Origin: RUG14121 sp964533935
Lineage (GTDB): Bacteria > Bacillota_I > Bacilli_A > RF39 > UBA660
Length of the DNA stretch: 38,560 nt
Assembly: GCA_964533935.1 (NCBI GenBank)
Contig: CAZHOG010000010.1
Coordinates: forward strand, 1 to 38,560
Direction: 5' to 3'
Shown here one piece after another: positions 15,382 through 23,504 of this stretch. A program made the position numbers and the translations under genes. How positions within the stretch are numbered: the stretch's first letter is position 1; each line of letters starts with the position of its first letter. The notes below the pieces were generated by a model. It did no database searches and had not been told where the DNA came from. It saw only the letters and a program-made list of their open reading frames with translations.

Positions 15382-15880
15382 TTTTCTTACGCACCAATTT
15401 TCTATTTCCAGATTCTACATACATATTTTGTCTATTAATTTTTTCGGTTATTTCAGGTTCAGTATATTCTTCTTCATTTTTTTCTATTTTTCCTGAAACA
15501 GATACATTGTAACCACTAGCTTCAATAATATCTTCTCTTATTCTTTTTAATGTCTTTTTATCCGCATTCTTAATAAGACTATTTAATAATTCTTCTTTTC
15601 TCATTAATAATGGATTTCTATAAGCTAAAACTTTATTATAATCATCAATAACTTCAATAATTTTACCACTTAAAACATCTTCATTTATGTAATCATCAAA
15701 TGAAACACGTACTGGTAATAAAACTTCTTCTGGAAATATTCCATGTCTTAAATTTAATTTCTTTTCCATTATTGAATGAGAAACTCTCACATTTTTTTTG
15801 AACTTGCATTCTAATCCGCAAATTTCCATATATCTATAAATAGATATAATATTTTTACTATTTGTATAATGTTTTTTCAT
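15371..15880 (-). CDS. Unknown protein of the T-box/thrS operon (169 aa)
   Basis: I do not recognise this protein. It starts MKKHYTNSKNIISIYRYMEI, has two cysteines (GLECKF), a basic middle, a region with FPEEVLLPVRVSFDDYI, and a charged C-terminus ending RKLVRKKNGK. There is no signal peptide or membrane segment. GGGGAGGAT precedes ATG 15880. It is the first gene after the T-box terminator, with thrS downstream and no terminator between, so uncharged tRNA should induce it. A role in threonine or tRNA metabolism is only inferred from position. Confidence 0.75.
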   Translation of the reverse strand: MKKHYTNSKNIISIYRYMEICGLECKFKKNVRVSHSIMEKKLNLRHGIFPEEVLLPVRVSFDDYINEDVLSGKIIEVIDDYNKVLAYRNPLLMRKEELLNSLIKNADKKTLKRIREDIIEASGYNVSVSGKIEKNEEEYTEPEITEKINRQNMYVESGNRKLVRKKNGK

Positions 15881-15905
15881 AATATATCCTCCCCTGAAAA
15901 ACACA

Positions 15906-15952
15906 AAAAGAAATGGTAAAGGAGTGCTAAAAGCACGGTACCATCCCTTTTT
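15906..15952 (-). terminator. T-box terminator hairpin
   Basis: GTGC and GCAC close a TTTTA-type loop, with ATGGTA pairing TACCAT further down across an internal loop. TTTCTTTTT follows on the minus strand. The 5' arm is the T-box sequence, so antiterminator and terminator are mutually exclusive. Confidence 0.75.
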
Positions 15953-16083
15953 TTACTTAATTAAATATAACGGTCAATAACCGGGATTTATTAATCCTCT
16001 TAAAAAGTAGTAATAAATAAATACGTTTATTAGCTTTCCACCAATAGCTAACTCTCTTTAAAACTTAATTTATTTACCTTATC
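15906..16083 (-). promoter_or_regulatory. T-box riboswitch leader
   Basis: On the minus strand, AGAGAG (16052-16057) and GGTGGAA (16036-16042) mark the distal part of Stem I, with TTAGCT and AGCTAA pairing around the loop. The antiterminator core GGATGGTACCGTGC is at 15933-15946, matching the T-box consensus with a TGGT bulge for the tRNA acceptor end. A terminator follows. The specifier could not be fixed; a Thr triplet ACG at 16024-16026 lies opposite the AG-rich side and fits the downstream thrS. No separate promoter is obvious, so transcription may come from rpsU-yqeY. Confidence 0.88.
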
Positions 16084-16088
16084 TTTTA

Positions 16089-16532
16089 TCATTGATTTAA
16101 TCTATCTTTAACTATTTTACTAACTAATCCCATATCTGCTTTACTTGAAAGGATTGGATTTAGTTCTTTCATTATATTACCCATATCTTTAATACTTGTT
16201 GGGTGAATTTTATCAAAAACTTCATCAACAACTTTATTAATTTCTTCTATAGATAATTCTTCTGGTAAATACTTAGATAAAATACTAACTTCTTTTTCTA
16301 AATTTTCTACCAAATCCATTCTATTATATTCAGTATATTCGTTAATAGAATCTTTTCTTACTTTAACTTGCTTTTTAATAACTGCTATAGTTTCTAATTC
16401 ATCTAATTCATGATTCTTAGAAATAGTTTCATTTTGAATAGCACTTTTTAGCATTCTTAGAACATTAAGTTCAAATTTATTACCATTTTTCATTGCAAGT
16501 TTTAAATCATTATTAATTGTATCTAAATTCAT
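16089..16532 (-). CDS. yqeY: GatB/YqeY domain protein
   Basis: This 147-residue protein matches stand-alone YqeY: LNVLRMLKSAIQNETI (23-38), a middle KYLPEELSIEEI segment (88-99), and SIKDMGNIMKELNP. The domain resembles the tRNA-binding tail of GatB, but the role of free YqeY is unknown. It follows rpsU by 11 nt, the normal Firmicutes pairing, and the T-box leader begins just after its stop. Confidence 0.93.
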   Translation of the reverse strand: MNLDTINNDLKLAMKNGNKFELNVLRMLKSAIQNETISKNHELDELETIAVIKKQVKVRKDSINEYTEYNRMDLVENLEKEVSILSKYLPEELSIEEINKVVDEVFDKIHPTSIKDMGNIMKELNPILSSKADMGLVSKIVKDRLNQ

Positions 16533-16543
16533 AAATTCACCTA

Positions 16544-16729
16544 TTAATAACTTTTATGCTTATGAGCATTTTTTCTAGCTTCTTCAAGAGCTTCTCTTCT
16601 TTTAACTCCTGGCTTTTTATGGTATTTTCTTTTCTTAAGTTCTGAAGGGACACCACTTCTTGCTACTTTAACTTTAAATTTCTTTAAAGCTCCATCAATG
16701 TTACCATTACTAACAACAACTTTAGTCAA
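16544..16729 (-). CDS. rpsU: 30S ribosomal protein S21 (TTG start)
   Basis: The 61-residue product has the S21 pattern: TKVVVSNGNIDGALKKFK, then VARSGVPSELKKRKYHKKP and a basic tail. No in-frame ATG is available near the family start; TTG 16729 has GGGAGGG seven bases ahead and gives the expected N-terminus, so a TTG start is well supported. It leads the operon with yqeY. Confidence 0.95.
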   Translation of the reverse strand: MTKVVVSNGNIDGALKKFKVKVARSGVPSELKKRKYHKKPGVKRREALEEARKNAHKHKSY

Positions 16730-16760
16730 TTTATTTCCCTCCCTTCAATTACTACAATTG

Positions 16761-16789
16761 ATTATAACACCAGTTATTTTTTTAATCAA
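16761..16789 (-). promoter_or_regulatory. Sigma-A promoter of rpsU-yqeY
   Basis: Minus strand: TTGATT (16784-16789), 17 nt, TATAAT (16761-16766). Confidence 0.8.
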
Positions 16790-16790
16790 G

Positions 16791-16814
16791 AAAAAACTGG
16801 TTTATAAACCAGTT
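16791..16814 (-). terminator. Terminator after the HerA-like gene
   Basis: The palindrome AACTGGTTTATAAACCAGTT (16795-16814) is followed by T6 on the minus strand. The last two bases overlap the stop codon. Confidence 0.8.
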
Positions 16815-18558
16815 AATACCACTTATTAGTTAAATTTACATTTGTACTTGTAGGCATAGGATTAGGAATATCAAATTGTGTTATCAATGGAATTTTGAAA
16901 GCATTCCCAAACATTAAAGCCATTCCAGGTCTTAAAGACTTAACTTTTTCAATCTCATCAACTGTAATATTTGAAGCAATTGAAGCAATTATTTCTATAT
17001 CTTTTGGATAATACATTTTAAAAATCATAAAATTTGAACATTGACTTAAAGCAGTTGAAGATAATTCACTTAATCTTTGAGTAATTAATCCTAGTAATAA
17101 ACCATATTTTCTTCCTTCTTTAGAAATTCTATCAAAAATATTATAACCTATAACATCAACATCATTATCATTTTGAATATATCTATGTGCTTCCTCTATT
17201 ATTATATTAATAGGAAAACTTCCTCTATCTTCTAAATTAGTAGTATATCCATAAAATAATTTAGAATATATTTTAATTATACTTTTAGCAATTCTATCAT
17301 CTAAATAATTAAAATTAAAATTAATTATTTGAGCATTTTCACCATCATCAGTTAAAAATAACTTTTTAATATAATTTTCTTTACTAATGTAACCATTATA
17401 TTCAAAGAATTTTTTATAATCACTATTAATTATACTGTGTAATCTTGTTTTTAATTTATTAACTTTTTCATAAATTCCTGCATTATTTAATGCTCCTTCA
17501 CTAACTAAAGCAAACTCTAATGCATAATACAAATCATCTAATGTATAATCAGTTGGCGTAATTGAAATCTTTTCAATATTAATTTCAGAAAACTTATTCA
17601 AATAATCAACTAATAATTCCATTGCAACTATTTTACCTTGAGAATCTATATTTAAACATTGTCTAACCGTTCTATTATAACCTGGTTGAGCTATAATAGT
17701 TTCTAAATTAATATCTTCAGTATTAAACTTACTTAAAAAAGCAATAGCTTGATCTCTAACTTGTTGTGGTGGCTTTCCACTACTTAACATATCTAAAAAA
17801 CTTTTGGCAATAACATCATTTTTATATTTTTGAGAAACATTATCTTCGCTATTAAAGATGTAAACATAACTTAAAGTTTTTTCTAATACAGGAATTAAAT
17901 CTGAATCATTTAAATTAAATAATAATGCTAAATCATCTACTTCTAAAAAATATGGTGGAATTTGAATCAATTCACTACCTTCAACCAAACTTGAAGAATA
18001 GTTTTTAACATTAACTCCAGGATGCTTATTAATGTTTTCTAAAGCACTATGATATTCACCATAAGTATCAAAAATAACAAAATGACTATTAACAGGATTT
18101 GTCTTAGTATCAGAAAATAAATTTTGAATTAATCTTGCTACTCCACATGATTTACCACTACCAGTATTTCCAATAATAGCAAAATGATTTGAAAAGAAAT
18201 CATTAGTTTTAACAGTAATCATAAAATTATCATAAATATTTGATTTACCTAAATATAAATTTTTAGGAAGTGCAATATCTTGAGAACCAATAATCATTTC
18301 TAATTCATTTTTATATACTAAACGAGAAGTAGCACTAATTAAAGGATATTTTAAAATTCCAGTTATTAAATCATCATTTAGTATTTCCCCAATTAAAGCA
18401 ACACAAAACTCTTTTTCATTTACAGAAATTATTTCTCCAACTAATTTTTTATTATCTTCAAATACAATATGATAACCAATTAAATTTGATAATATTTGTT
18501 TCTTTAGATTTTCAACATATACTTTTTGATCATCTATTCTTAATATTTTTCCAAACAC
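16813..18558 (-). CDS. HerA/FtsK-type DNA-translocating ATPase (DUF87)
   Basis: The protein is about 581 residues. An N-terminal HAS-barrel-like beta domain (1-100) is followed by a RecA-type motor with Walker A GNTGSGKS (130-137), Walker B INIIIEEAHRY, and the C-terminal HerA-like stretch GRKYGLLLGLITQRLSEL with a sensor glutamine/arginine. HerA hexamers translocate along DNA, often with the nuclease NurA; no NurA is nearby. GTG 18558 is preferred, with AGAGG nine bases before it. It is monocistronic. Confidence 0.88.
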   Translation of the reverse strand: MFGKILRIDDQKVYVENLKKQILSNLIGYHIVFEDNKKLVGEIISVNEKEFCVALIGEILNDDLITGILKYPLISATSRLVYKNELEMIIGSQDIALPKNLYLGKSNIYDNFMITVKTNDFFSNHFAIIGNTGSGKSCGVARLIQNLFSDTKTNPVNSHFVIFDTYGEYHSALENINKHPGVNVKNYSSSLVEGSELIQIPPYFLEVDDLALLFNLNDSDLIPVLEKTLSYVYIFNSEDNVSQKYKNDVIAKSFLDMLSSGKPPQQVRDQAIAFLSKFNTEDINLETIIAQPGYNRTVRQCLNIDSQGKIVAMELLVDYLNKFSEINIEKISITPTDYTLDDLYYALEFALVSEGALNNAGIYEKVNKLKTRLHSIINSDYKKFFEYNGYISKENYIKKLFLTDDGENAQIINFNFNYLDDRIAKSIIKIYSKLFYGYTTNLEDRGSFPINIIIEEAHRYIQNDNDVDVIGYNIFDRISKEGRKYGLLLGLITQRLSELSSTALSQCSNFMIFKMYYPKDIEIIASIASNITVDEIEKVKSLRPGMALMFGNAFKIPLITQFDIPNPMPTSTNVNLTNKWY

Positions 18559-18607
18559 AATAATCAACCTCTTCTATTATTAATAATTGTATCATATAAA
18601 TATAAAA

Positions 18608-18632
18608 TAAAAAAGAAGGATATCCTTCTTTT
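18608..18632 (-). terminator. Terminator after the YjcZ-like genes
   Basis: The perfect palindrome AAAAGAAGGATATCCTTCTTTT (18611-18632) continues into a T-rich run on the minus strand. Confidence 0.7.
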
Positions 18633-18633
18633 A

Positions 18634-18756
18634 TTAAAAAATAATGCTGCCTAGAATAATAGCTAATAAAATATATAATATTAAAATAATAAAAGCACTA
18701 TTTATTCCATTGTTATTACAGCAATTTTGTTCTTGATTTTTTTTACAACAGCTCAC
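18634..18756 (-). CDS. Tiny YjcZ-like sporulation membrane peptide (40 aa)
   Basis: A GTG-started 40-residue peptide with two CC pairs (SCCKK, NCCNNN) in a polar head and a single hydrophobic tail (AFIILILYILLAIILG). A strong AGGAGGTG sequence lies seven bases before the GTG. The shape matches the YjcZ/tiny-TM family of Bacilli spore proteins, usually under 50 residues and made late in sporulation. It is second in a two-gene unit with 18790-18876, sharing a sigma-K-like promoter and the terminator at 18608. Confidence 0.65.
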   Translation of the reverse strand: MSCCKKNQEQNCCNNNGINSAFIILILYILLAIILGSIIF

Positions 18757-18789
18757 TTTAGACACCTCCTATTAAATCATTTTATATAT

Positions 18790-18876
18790 TTAGATAAATG
18801 CTCCTACAATGATTATAAGTAATATAAATAATACTAAAATTATAGCAGGACCTAGCCCAGAACAGTTGTTATTCAT
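18790..18876 (-). CDS. Tiny YjcZ-family sporulation membrane peptide (28 aa)
   Basis: The whole product is a short polar head (MNNNCSGLGP) plus one membrane helix ending LFILLIIIVGAFI. That matches the core of the YjcZ/tiny_TM_bacill family (FALIVVLFILLIIVGA-type). AAGGAGG stands eight bases ahead of ATG 18876. Two upstream ATGs (18880, 18883) give no useful product. It is the first gene of the pair and probably embeds in a spore or mother-cell membrane. Confidence 0.75.
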   Translation of the reverse strand: MNNNCSGLGPAIILVLFILLIIIVGAFI

Positions 18877-18909
18877 ACATCATTCCTCCTTTATTTGTCT
18901 TTTCATTAA

Positions 18910-18937
18910 TATTGTATGGTTATTATCTATTTGTGTG
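18910..18937 (-). promoter_or_regulatory. Sigma-K-like promoter of the YjcZ pair
   Basis: On the minus strand CAC (18935-18937), 16 nt, then CATACAATA (18910-18918), fitting AC-N16-CATANNNTA. The -35 overlaps an imperfect operator-like palindrome GTGAT-N8-ATCAC (18935-18952). The remaining sequence to 19040 carries only the divergent promoter of the PrsA-like gene. Confidence 0.5.
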
Positions 18938-18981
18938 ATGGTTTAATATCACTATTCCTATAAGGTTTTTACTTATTTTCA

Positions 18982-19010
18982 TTGTATTTTAACTTTTTAG
19001 TTGTTATAAT
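18982..19010 (+). promoter_or_regulatory. Sigma-A promoter of the PrsA-like gene
   Basis: TTGTAT (18982-18987), 17 nt, TATAAT (19005-19010), then AAGGAGG at about 19022-19028. Confidence 0.65.
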
Positions 19011-19040
19011 AAATAATGTTTAAGGAGGATATGGTAATAC

Positions 19041-20051
19041 ATGAAAAAGAAAGTATTTATATTAGGAATGTGCTTAATTCTATCTACAGGATGTGGTTCT
19101 AAAATACCAAAATTAGAAGATGGTAAAGAAGCTGTTGTATCTTTTGAAGATGGAAGTATGATAAGCGTTGATGACTTATATAATGAAGTCAAAGAAAATT
19201 ATGCATTAGAAGCATTAGTAAACATGGTAGACAAAAAAATATTAGAAAGTGAATACAAAGATTCAATTGAAGATGCTAATACATATGCTGATTCAACAAT
19301 GAAATCTCTTGAAGAAAATTATAAAGATGATTTACTTCAAATGATTCAATATTATACTGGATACCAAACTGTTGAAGCTTATAGAAATTATGTTTATTTA
19401 AGTCATTTACAACAAGAAGCAACTGAAGATTATGCTAAATCTCAAATAACTGATAAAGATATTAATAGTTATTATAAAGATAGTGTTTATGGAGATATTG
19501 AAATAAGTCATATTTTAATTACACCTGAAACTACAGATAGTATGACAGATGATGAAAAGAAAACTGCTGAAACTAATGCTGAAAACAAAGCAAAAGATTT
19601 AATTAAAGAATTAAAAAATGCTGATGATGTAAAAGCAAAATTTGAAGAATTAGCTAAAGCAAATTCACAAGATGAATCAACTGCTAAAAATGGTGGTTCT
19701 CTAGGATATATTAATTATGGTACTTTAAGTTCTGATTACGATAGTATTATAGATGCTGCTTTAAAACTTAAAAATGGTGCTTATTCAACTTCTGCTATTA
19801 AAACATCTTTAGGATATCACATTATTTTAAGAACTAATCAAAAAGAAAAAGCTAAATTAGACGATGTAAAAGATACTATTATTGAAAAACTTTCTAACAA
19901 ATTAGTAAGTGATGACTCTACTACTAGTGTTAAAGCAATGCAAGAATTAAGAAAAAAATATGGTGTTGAAATTCAAGATTCTGAATTAAAAACTCAATAT
20001 GCAAACTACATTCAAAATTCTTTATCACCAAAAGATTCAAGTAGTAACTAA
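19041..20051 (+). CDS. PrsA-like peptidyl-prolyl isomerase lipoprotein
   Basis: This 336-residue protein is an extracytoplasmic foldase. The signal peptide ends in lipobox LSTGC with Cys18 as the lipidation site. A helical SurA-like N-terminal part (40-140) and a parvulin/PpiC domain follow (about 150-265), with ISHILI, NGGSLGYI and LGYHIILR. Such proteins help secreted proteins fold at the membrane-wall interface, which fits a genome rich in exported surface proteins. A possible ATG at 19031 is in another frame. It is convergent with recX. Confidence 0.93.
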   Translation: MKKKVFILGMCLILSTGCGSKIPKLEDGKEAVVSFEDGSMISVDDLYNEVKENYALEALVNMVDKKILESEYKDSIEDANTYADSTMKSLEENYKDDLLQMIQYYTGYQTVEAYRNYVYLSHLQQEATEDYAKSQITDKDINSYYKDSVYGDIEISHILITPETTDSMTDDEKKTAETNAENKAKDLIKELKNADDVKAKFEELAKANSQDESTAKNGGSLGYINYGTLSSDYDSIIDAALKLKNGAYSTSAIKTSLGYHIILRTNQKEKAKLDDVKDTIIEKLSNKLVSDDSTTSVKAMQELRKKYGVEIQDSELKTQYANYIQNSLSPKDSSSN

Positions 20052-20077
20052 AAAAAAGGAATTAATATTCCTTTTTT
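20051..20077. terminator. Bidirectional terminator
   Basis: AAAAAAGGAAT and ATTCCTTTTTT around a 4-nt loop, between the PrsA-like gene and recX; it holds the recX stop codon. Confidence 0.85.
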
Positions 20078-20832
20078 ATTTGTTCTAAATCTTCTGTTTT
20101 AAAACCCTTAGATAACATTTTAATTTTAATTTGGTAATCTAAAGCACTTCCACTAAATTTTTTTGATAATTTATTATATTGTTTCATATACTCTTTTTCA
20201 ATAATCTTAGAATCAATTGTTATATTTTTATTATTTAATATATTTTGAATCATTGTTTTATCATAACCATCATTATATAAAGACATAACTATTTTATTTT
20301 TCAAGATACTAAGACTACTATTATTATTAGTCTTAATTTTCTTATCTATTAATTTAGAAACTTTATTTTCCCATATAGTATTATCTATTGTTGAAATATA
20401 AGCTAAAGATATATCTTTTTTTATTCCCAACTCAGAAAGTTTTTTAATTATTTTATTAGGACCTATATTAGAAAGATTAATTTGATCATTAACAAAAGAT
20501 TTAATATATAACTCTTCATTTAAAGCATGATTATCAATTAATCTTTTTATAGTAATATCTATAATATTTTTTGGTATTTCTTTCTTTTCTAAATATTTTC
20601 TAATCTCTAGTTCAGTTCTCATTTTTTTATTTAAATAATCTAAGGATAAATAATATGAATCTAAACTAGAATTATATTTAATAATCTCATCATATTGTTT
20701 TAAAGATAACACTTTATTGCTTAAAAGATTATATTTAACTATTACATCATCGTATATTAATACAGATGTATGATTATCAAAAGTTATTTTATATTTATTT
20801 TTTTTATCTTTTATAAAAGTTTCTATTTTCAT
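20062..20832 (-). CDS. recX: Regulatory protein RecX
   Basis: The 256-residue helical repeat protein inhibits or modulates RecA filaments. Seen: the RecX triple-helix repeats, including LNKKMRTELEIRKYLEKKEI, IDNHALNEELYIKSFVND and the later ILKNKIVMSLYNDGYD. Length matches the long Bacilli form. ATG 20832 has TTGAGGT ahead; the TTG at 20844 would start inside the RBS. It has its own promoter. Confidence 0.9.
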   Translation of the reverse strand: MKIETFIKDKKNKYKITFDNHTSVLIYDDVIVKYNLLSNKVLSLKQYDEIIKYNSSLDSYYLSLDYLNKKMRTELEIRKYLEKKEIPKNIIDITIKRLIDNHALNEELYIKSFVNDQINLSNIGPNKIIKKLSELGIKKDISLAYISTIDNTIWENKVSKLIDKKIKTNNNSSLSILKNKIVMSLYNDGYDKTMIQNILNNKNITIDSKIIEKEYMKQYNKLSKKFSGSALDYQIKIKMLSKGFKTEDLEQIKKEY

Positions 20833-20848
20833 CTTATACCTCAATTAA

Positions 20849-20877
20849 ATATTAGCATAAGAATAAATGTTCGTCAA
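20849..20877 (-). promoter_or_regulatory. Promoter of recX
   Basis: Minus strand: TTGACG (20872-20877), 17 nt, TAATAT (20849-20854). Confidence 0.65.
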
Positions 20878-20883
20878 TAGGAT

Positions 20884-20911
20884 AAAAAAAATAAATCTTT
20901 CGATTTATTTT
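20884..20911 (-). terminator. Terminator after the Ig-like surface gene
   Basis: AAAATAAATC (20888-20897) and GATTTATTTT (20902-20911) with a 4-nt loop, then a T run on the minus strand. The stem overlaps the stop codon. Confidence 0.75.
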
Positions 20912-22976
20912 ATAATTTAATAAATTTATTATTTTTCTTAGTATATTTATATATTCCAAATGCTACTAGGAATCCACTTATTACTAAGATTATTGAAATA
21001 CTTTGGCCAGTTTTAGGATTTTCAACACTGCCATCATTAGCTATATTCGTTTTTTTAGTTGATTCAGCAATAACATAATAACTAAAATGATTTGTTTTCA
21101 CTTGTAGTTTACCATTTACTATTTCAGATTCTAACTCAGTAAGAGAATTATTATCATCTACCCTATATGCTACAAGCTTTGTTAAATCATAACCTTCTGG
21201 ATAATCAAACTCTAATATTAATTCTCCATATGGTTGTTTTTTTTCAGATTCAGATATTAAATTAATATCATAAACCATGAATTTTTTAACATCTTTTAAA
21301 TTTTTCTTTATCGTACTATATTCTTTATCAGTTGTTTTAATTTCTTTTGACTCAATTTCACTATTAGCTGGTAAAACATTATCAGATGCTAATATAGCTA
21401 TATTATTATTGTTTTTTGATTTAATTTCTTTTAAAACATTTATTTGATTTGTAAAAACAGAAGAACTATTAGAGCCAGTTATAATTAATGTACCAGTAGC
21501 AATAGCAGTAACAATACCATTCTTATCAATAGTTGCTATTTTATTATCTGAACTTGTCCAATTCAAATTAGATAAATCAGTTTTACTTGATATATTATAT
21601 GTTGTTCCAGGCTTTATATTTAAAGTTGTTCCAGTTACCATAGATATATTATTTGAATTTTTTTCTTTAATAGAAACTACATTTTCAACTACTAAAGAAC
21701 CACTAATTCCTTTTATTGTCACAATACCTGGAGCAATAGCTTTTAAAATACCATCTTTACTAATAGTTGCAATACTATTATTATCTGTTGACCAAGTTAA
21801 ATTTTCATCTTTTAATTTATATTTATCAGAATAATTAATTTCATCTCCAACAAAAATACTATTAATATCATATGTAATATATTTAATGTTTTCAGAAACA
21901 CTAAGTGTTATTTTAATTTGACTAGAATCATTTGTTCCAGTTAAAATAGTTTTTCCAATTTTTTTAGCTACGATAGAATTATTCTCAACATTTGCAACAG
22001 AACTATCTGAAGAAACCCAACTCATACCTTGATATTTTGTTTCATTTAACGCAATCTTAGATAATCTTGTCATTGCTTTTTCTTCTTCAAGCATCTTATA
22101 ACCAACTTTTATTTTTGTTTGTCCAACAACATTATTACTAGTTTTAGCACTAATTGTTACTTCTCCAACCTTTAATGCTTTAATATTCCCATTATTATCA
22201 ACACTAACAATACTTGAATCACTACTAGTCCAAGTCAAAGATTTATCTTTGGCATTAGTTGGTGTTACAGTAGCATTAATTTTATATGTTTCACCAGCCT
22301 TTAAATCAACTGTTGCTGGCACTTCTACTTTTATAGGTTCAATAATTAAACTGTTAGCATCAACAGTAACTTTTTTTACCACTATAACAGGTTTAATAAC
22401 CATATTATCAAATCCATTATTCATATCATATGGTGAAAGTTCACCACTTGTACTAACAATCCAAATACTCTCTGTTCCTTTATTTGTAGGAGTACTTGTA
22501 ATAAATCTATAAGAATGATCAACTGTAACAGGTCCAATAGCAACTGCATCAGTTCCATCATTTGGATTATTAAAAGTTAACCCAGAAATATTTGCAATAT
22601 CTTGAGCAGATACTAATCTTGCATTTGCATTTGTATAATTAATGTTATCATATGCAGAATTAATTTTTTCAACTTTTGACCATGATGAAGTTGCAGTTTT
22701 TAAGCTATCCAATAATAAGGTTGGTTGCTCTTGTGAATTACCACTATCATTCCATTCTGACATAGAAAATCCGCCTTGATTAAACAATAAAGTTAGTTTA
22801 TCATTATTCTTTTTTGAATCTTCTAAGATAATCCATTTATAATTATTTGTTCCATCTGGTGAAAATGTTAAAGCAGTTCCCTTACTATATTCCTTATAGT
22901 AATCTGCATTTACAACATTAATTCCAATAAACATTAAACTCAATACAAATATAATAAAATTCAAACTTTTTTTCAT
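20910..22976 (-). CDS. Sortase-type surface protein with BIG2-like Ig domains
   Basis: The protein is 688 residues. It has a signal peptide ending near NVVNA, an unknown N-terminal domain (25-205) with WNDSGN and DMNNGFDNMVIKPVIVV, then several bacterial Ig-like type 2 repeats. Each contains LTWTSSDSSIVSV-type, VDNNG/KNGI and A-x-G-x-x-T/I-I signatures (about 210-520). The C-terminus has NPKTG (about 653) followed by a membrane helix and a basic tail, a sortase sorting-signal layout with a non-LPxTG motif. No sortase is encoded here. Likely wall-anchored adhesin or pilus-like protein. ATG 22976 has AGAGGTG before it. Confidence 0.85.
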   Translation of the reverse strand: MKKSLNFIIFVLSLMFIGINVVNADYYKEYSKGTALTFSPDGTNNYKWIILEDSKKNNDKLTLLFNQGGFSMSEWNDSGNSQEQPTLLLDSLKTATSSWSKVEKINSAYDNINYTNANARLVSAQDIANISGLTFNNPNDGTDAVAIGPVTVDHSYRFITSTPTNKGTESIWIVSTSGELSPYDMNNGFDNMVIKPVIVVKKVTVDANSLIIEPIKVEVPATVDLKAGETYKINATVTPTNAKDKSLTWTSSDSSIVSVDNNGNIKALKVGEVTISAKTSNNVVGQTKIKVGYKMLEEEKAMTRLSKIALNETKYQGMSWVSSDSSVANVENNSIVAKKIGKTILTGTNDSSQIKITLSVSENIKYITYDINSIFVGDEINYSDKYKLKDENLTWSTDNNSIATISKDGILKAIAPGIVTIKGISGSLVVENVVSIKEKNSNNISMVTGTTLNIKPGTTYNISSKTDLSNLNWTSSDNKIATIDKNGIVTAIATGTLIITGSNSSSVFTNQINVLKEIKSKNNNNIAILASDNVLPANSEIESKEIKTTDKEYSTIKKNLKDVKKFMVYDINLISESEKKQPYGELILEFDYPEGYDLTKLVAYRVDDNNSLTELESEIVNGKLQVKTNHFSYYVIAESTKKTNIANDGSVENPKTGQSISIILVISGFLVAFGIYKYTKKNNKFIKL

Positions 22977-22999
22977 ATACACACCTCTACTATAAGTAA

Positions 23000-23028
23000 A
23001 CTATATCACGTTTAAAAAGAATAAACAA
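23000..23028 (-). promoter_or_regulatory. Promoter of the Ig-like surface gene
   Basis: Minus strand: TTGTTT (23023-23028), 17 nt, TATAGT (23000-23005). Confidence 0.6.
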
Positions 23029-23036
23029 TACTCATC

Positions 23037-23069
23037 AAAAAAAGACTGTAAATATCTTTATAGTCTTTT
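23037..23069 (-). terminator. Terminator after the 23068 gene
   Basis: AAAAGACTGTAAA and TTTATAGTCTTTT pair with one G-T around a 4-nt loop. A T run follows on the minus strand. Confidence 0.75.
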
Positions 23070-23457
23070 ATCTTTTTTTAGAATTATCTAAATCTTTTTC
23101 TTTTATATCATTATACAAATACAAAAAACATTGTTTACAAATATTTTCTTCTACTTCTTGTGTTGCTATATCATTTTCTCTTATAAAATAATCTAGAGCT
23201 TCCCAAAATGTATTAAAGTATTGTGCTTTTTTATTATCACTCGTATTTGAATAAACAATAAATGTATTTACAGCAATATCACCGTGATCCCAAATAAGGC
23301 ATAAACTATTAGGTTGAGTATTACCAATCCTAAAACAATCAGCAGAAACATATTTTGCAATTATATTATTTAATTCTTCAAGTGAATTATCACAAGGAAT
23401 ATATTGTGGAAAAAATTGAGTCCCAAATGTTTTTATTCTTTGAATATTATTATTCAT
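23068..23457 (-). CDS. Unknown soluble protein (129 aa)
   Basis: I do not recognise it. There is no signal peptide or membrane segment. It is of mixed alpha/beta character, with a central LCLIWDHGDIAVNTFIVYS segment, YFNTFWEALDYFI, and a CKQC pair near 110-113 that could bind metal or form a disulfide. An extended -10 promoter and a GAGTGAT RBS precede ATG 23457, and a terminator follows, so it is a single-gene unit. Confidence 0.75.
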   Translation of the reverse strand: MNNNIQRIKTFGTQFFPQYIPCDNSLEELNNIIAKYVSADCFRIGNTQPNSLCLIWDHGDIAVNTFIVYSNTSDNKKAQYFNTFWEALDYFIRENDIATQEVEENICKQCFLYLYNDIKEKDLDNSKKR

Positions 23458-23486
23458 ATTTTATCACTCTTTTCTTTTTTCATAAT

Positions 23487-23495
23487 ATTATAACA
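23487..23495 (-). promoter_or_regulatory. Extended -10 promoter of the 23068 gene
   Basis: TGTTATAAT on the minus strand, directly upstream of the gene and just after the nrnA terminator. Confidence 0.5.
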
Positions 23496-23504
23496 CTATA
23501 AAAT

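Noticed and set aside
18935..18952. GTGAT-N8-ATCAC as a regulator site
   Set aside because: Short palindromes are common in AT-rich DNA and no second copy was seen; mentioned only within the promoter entry.
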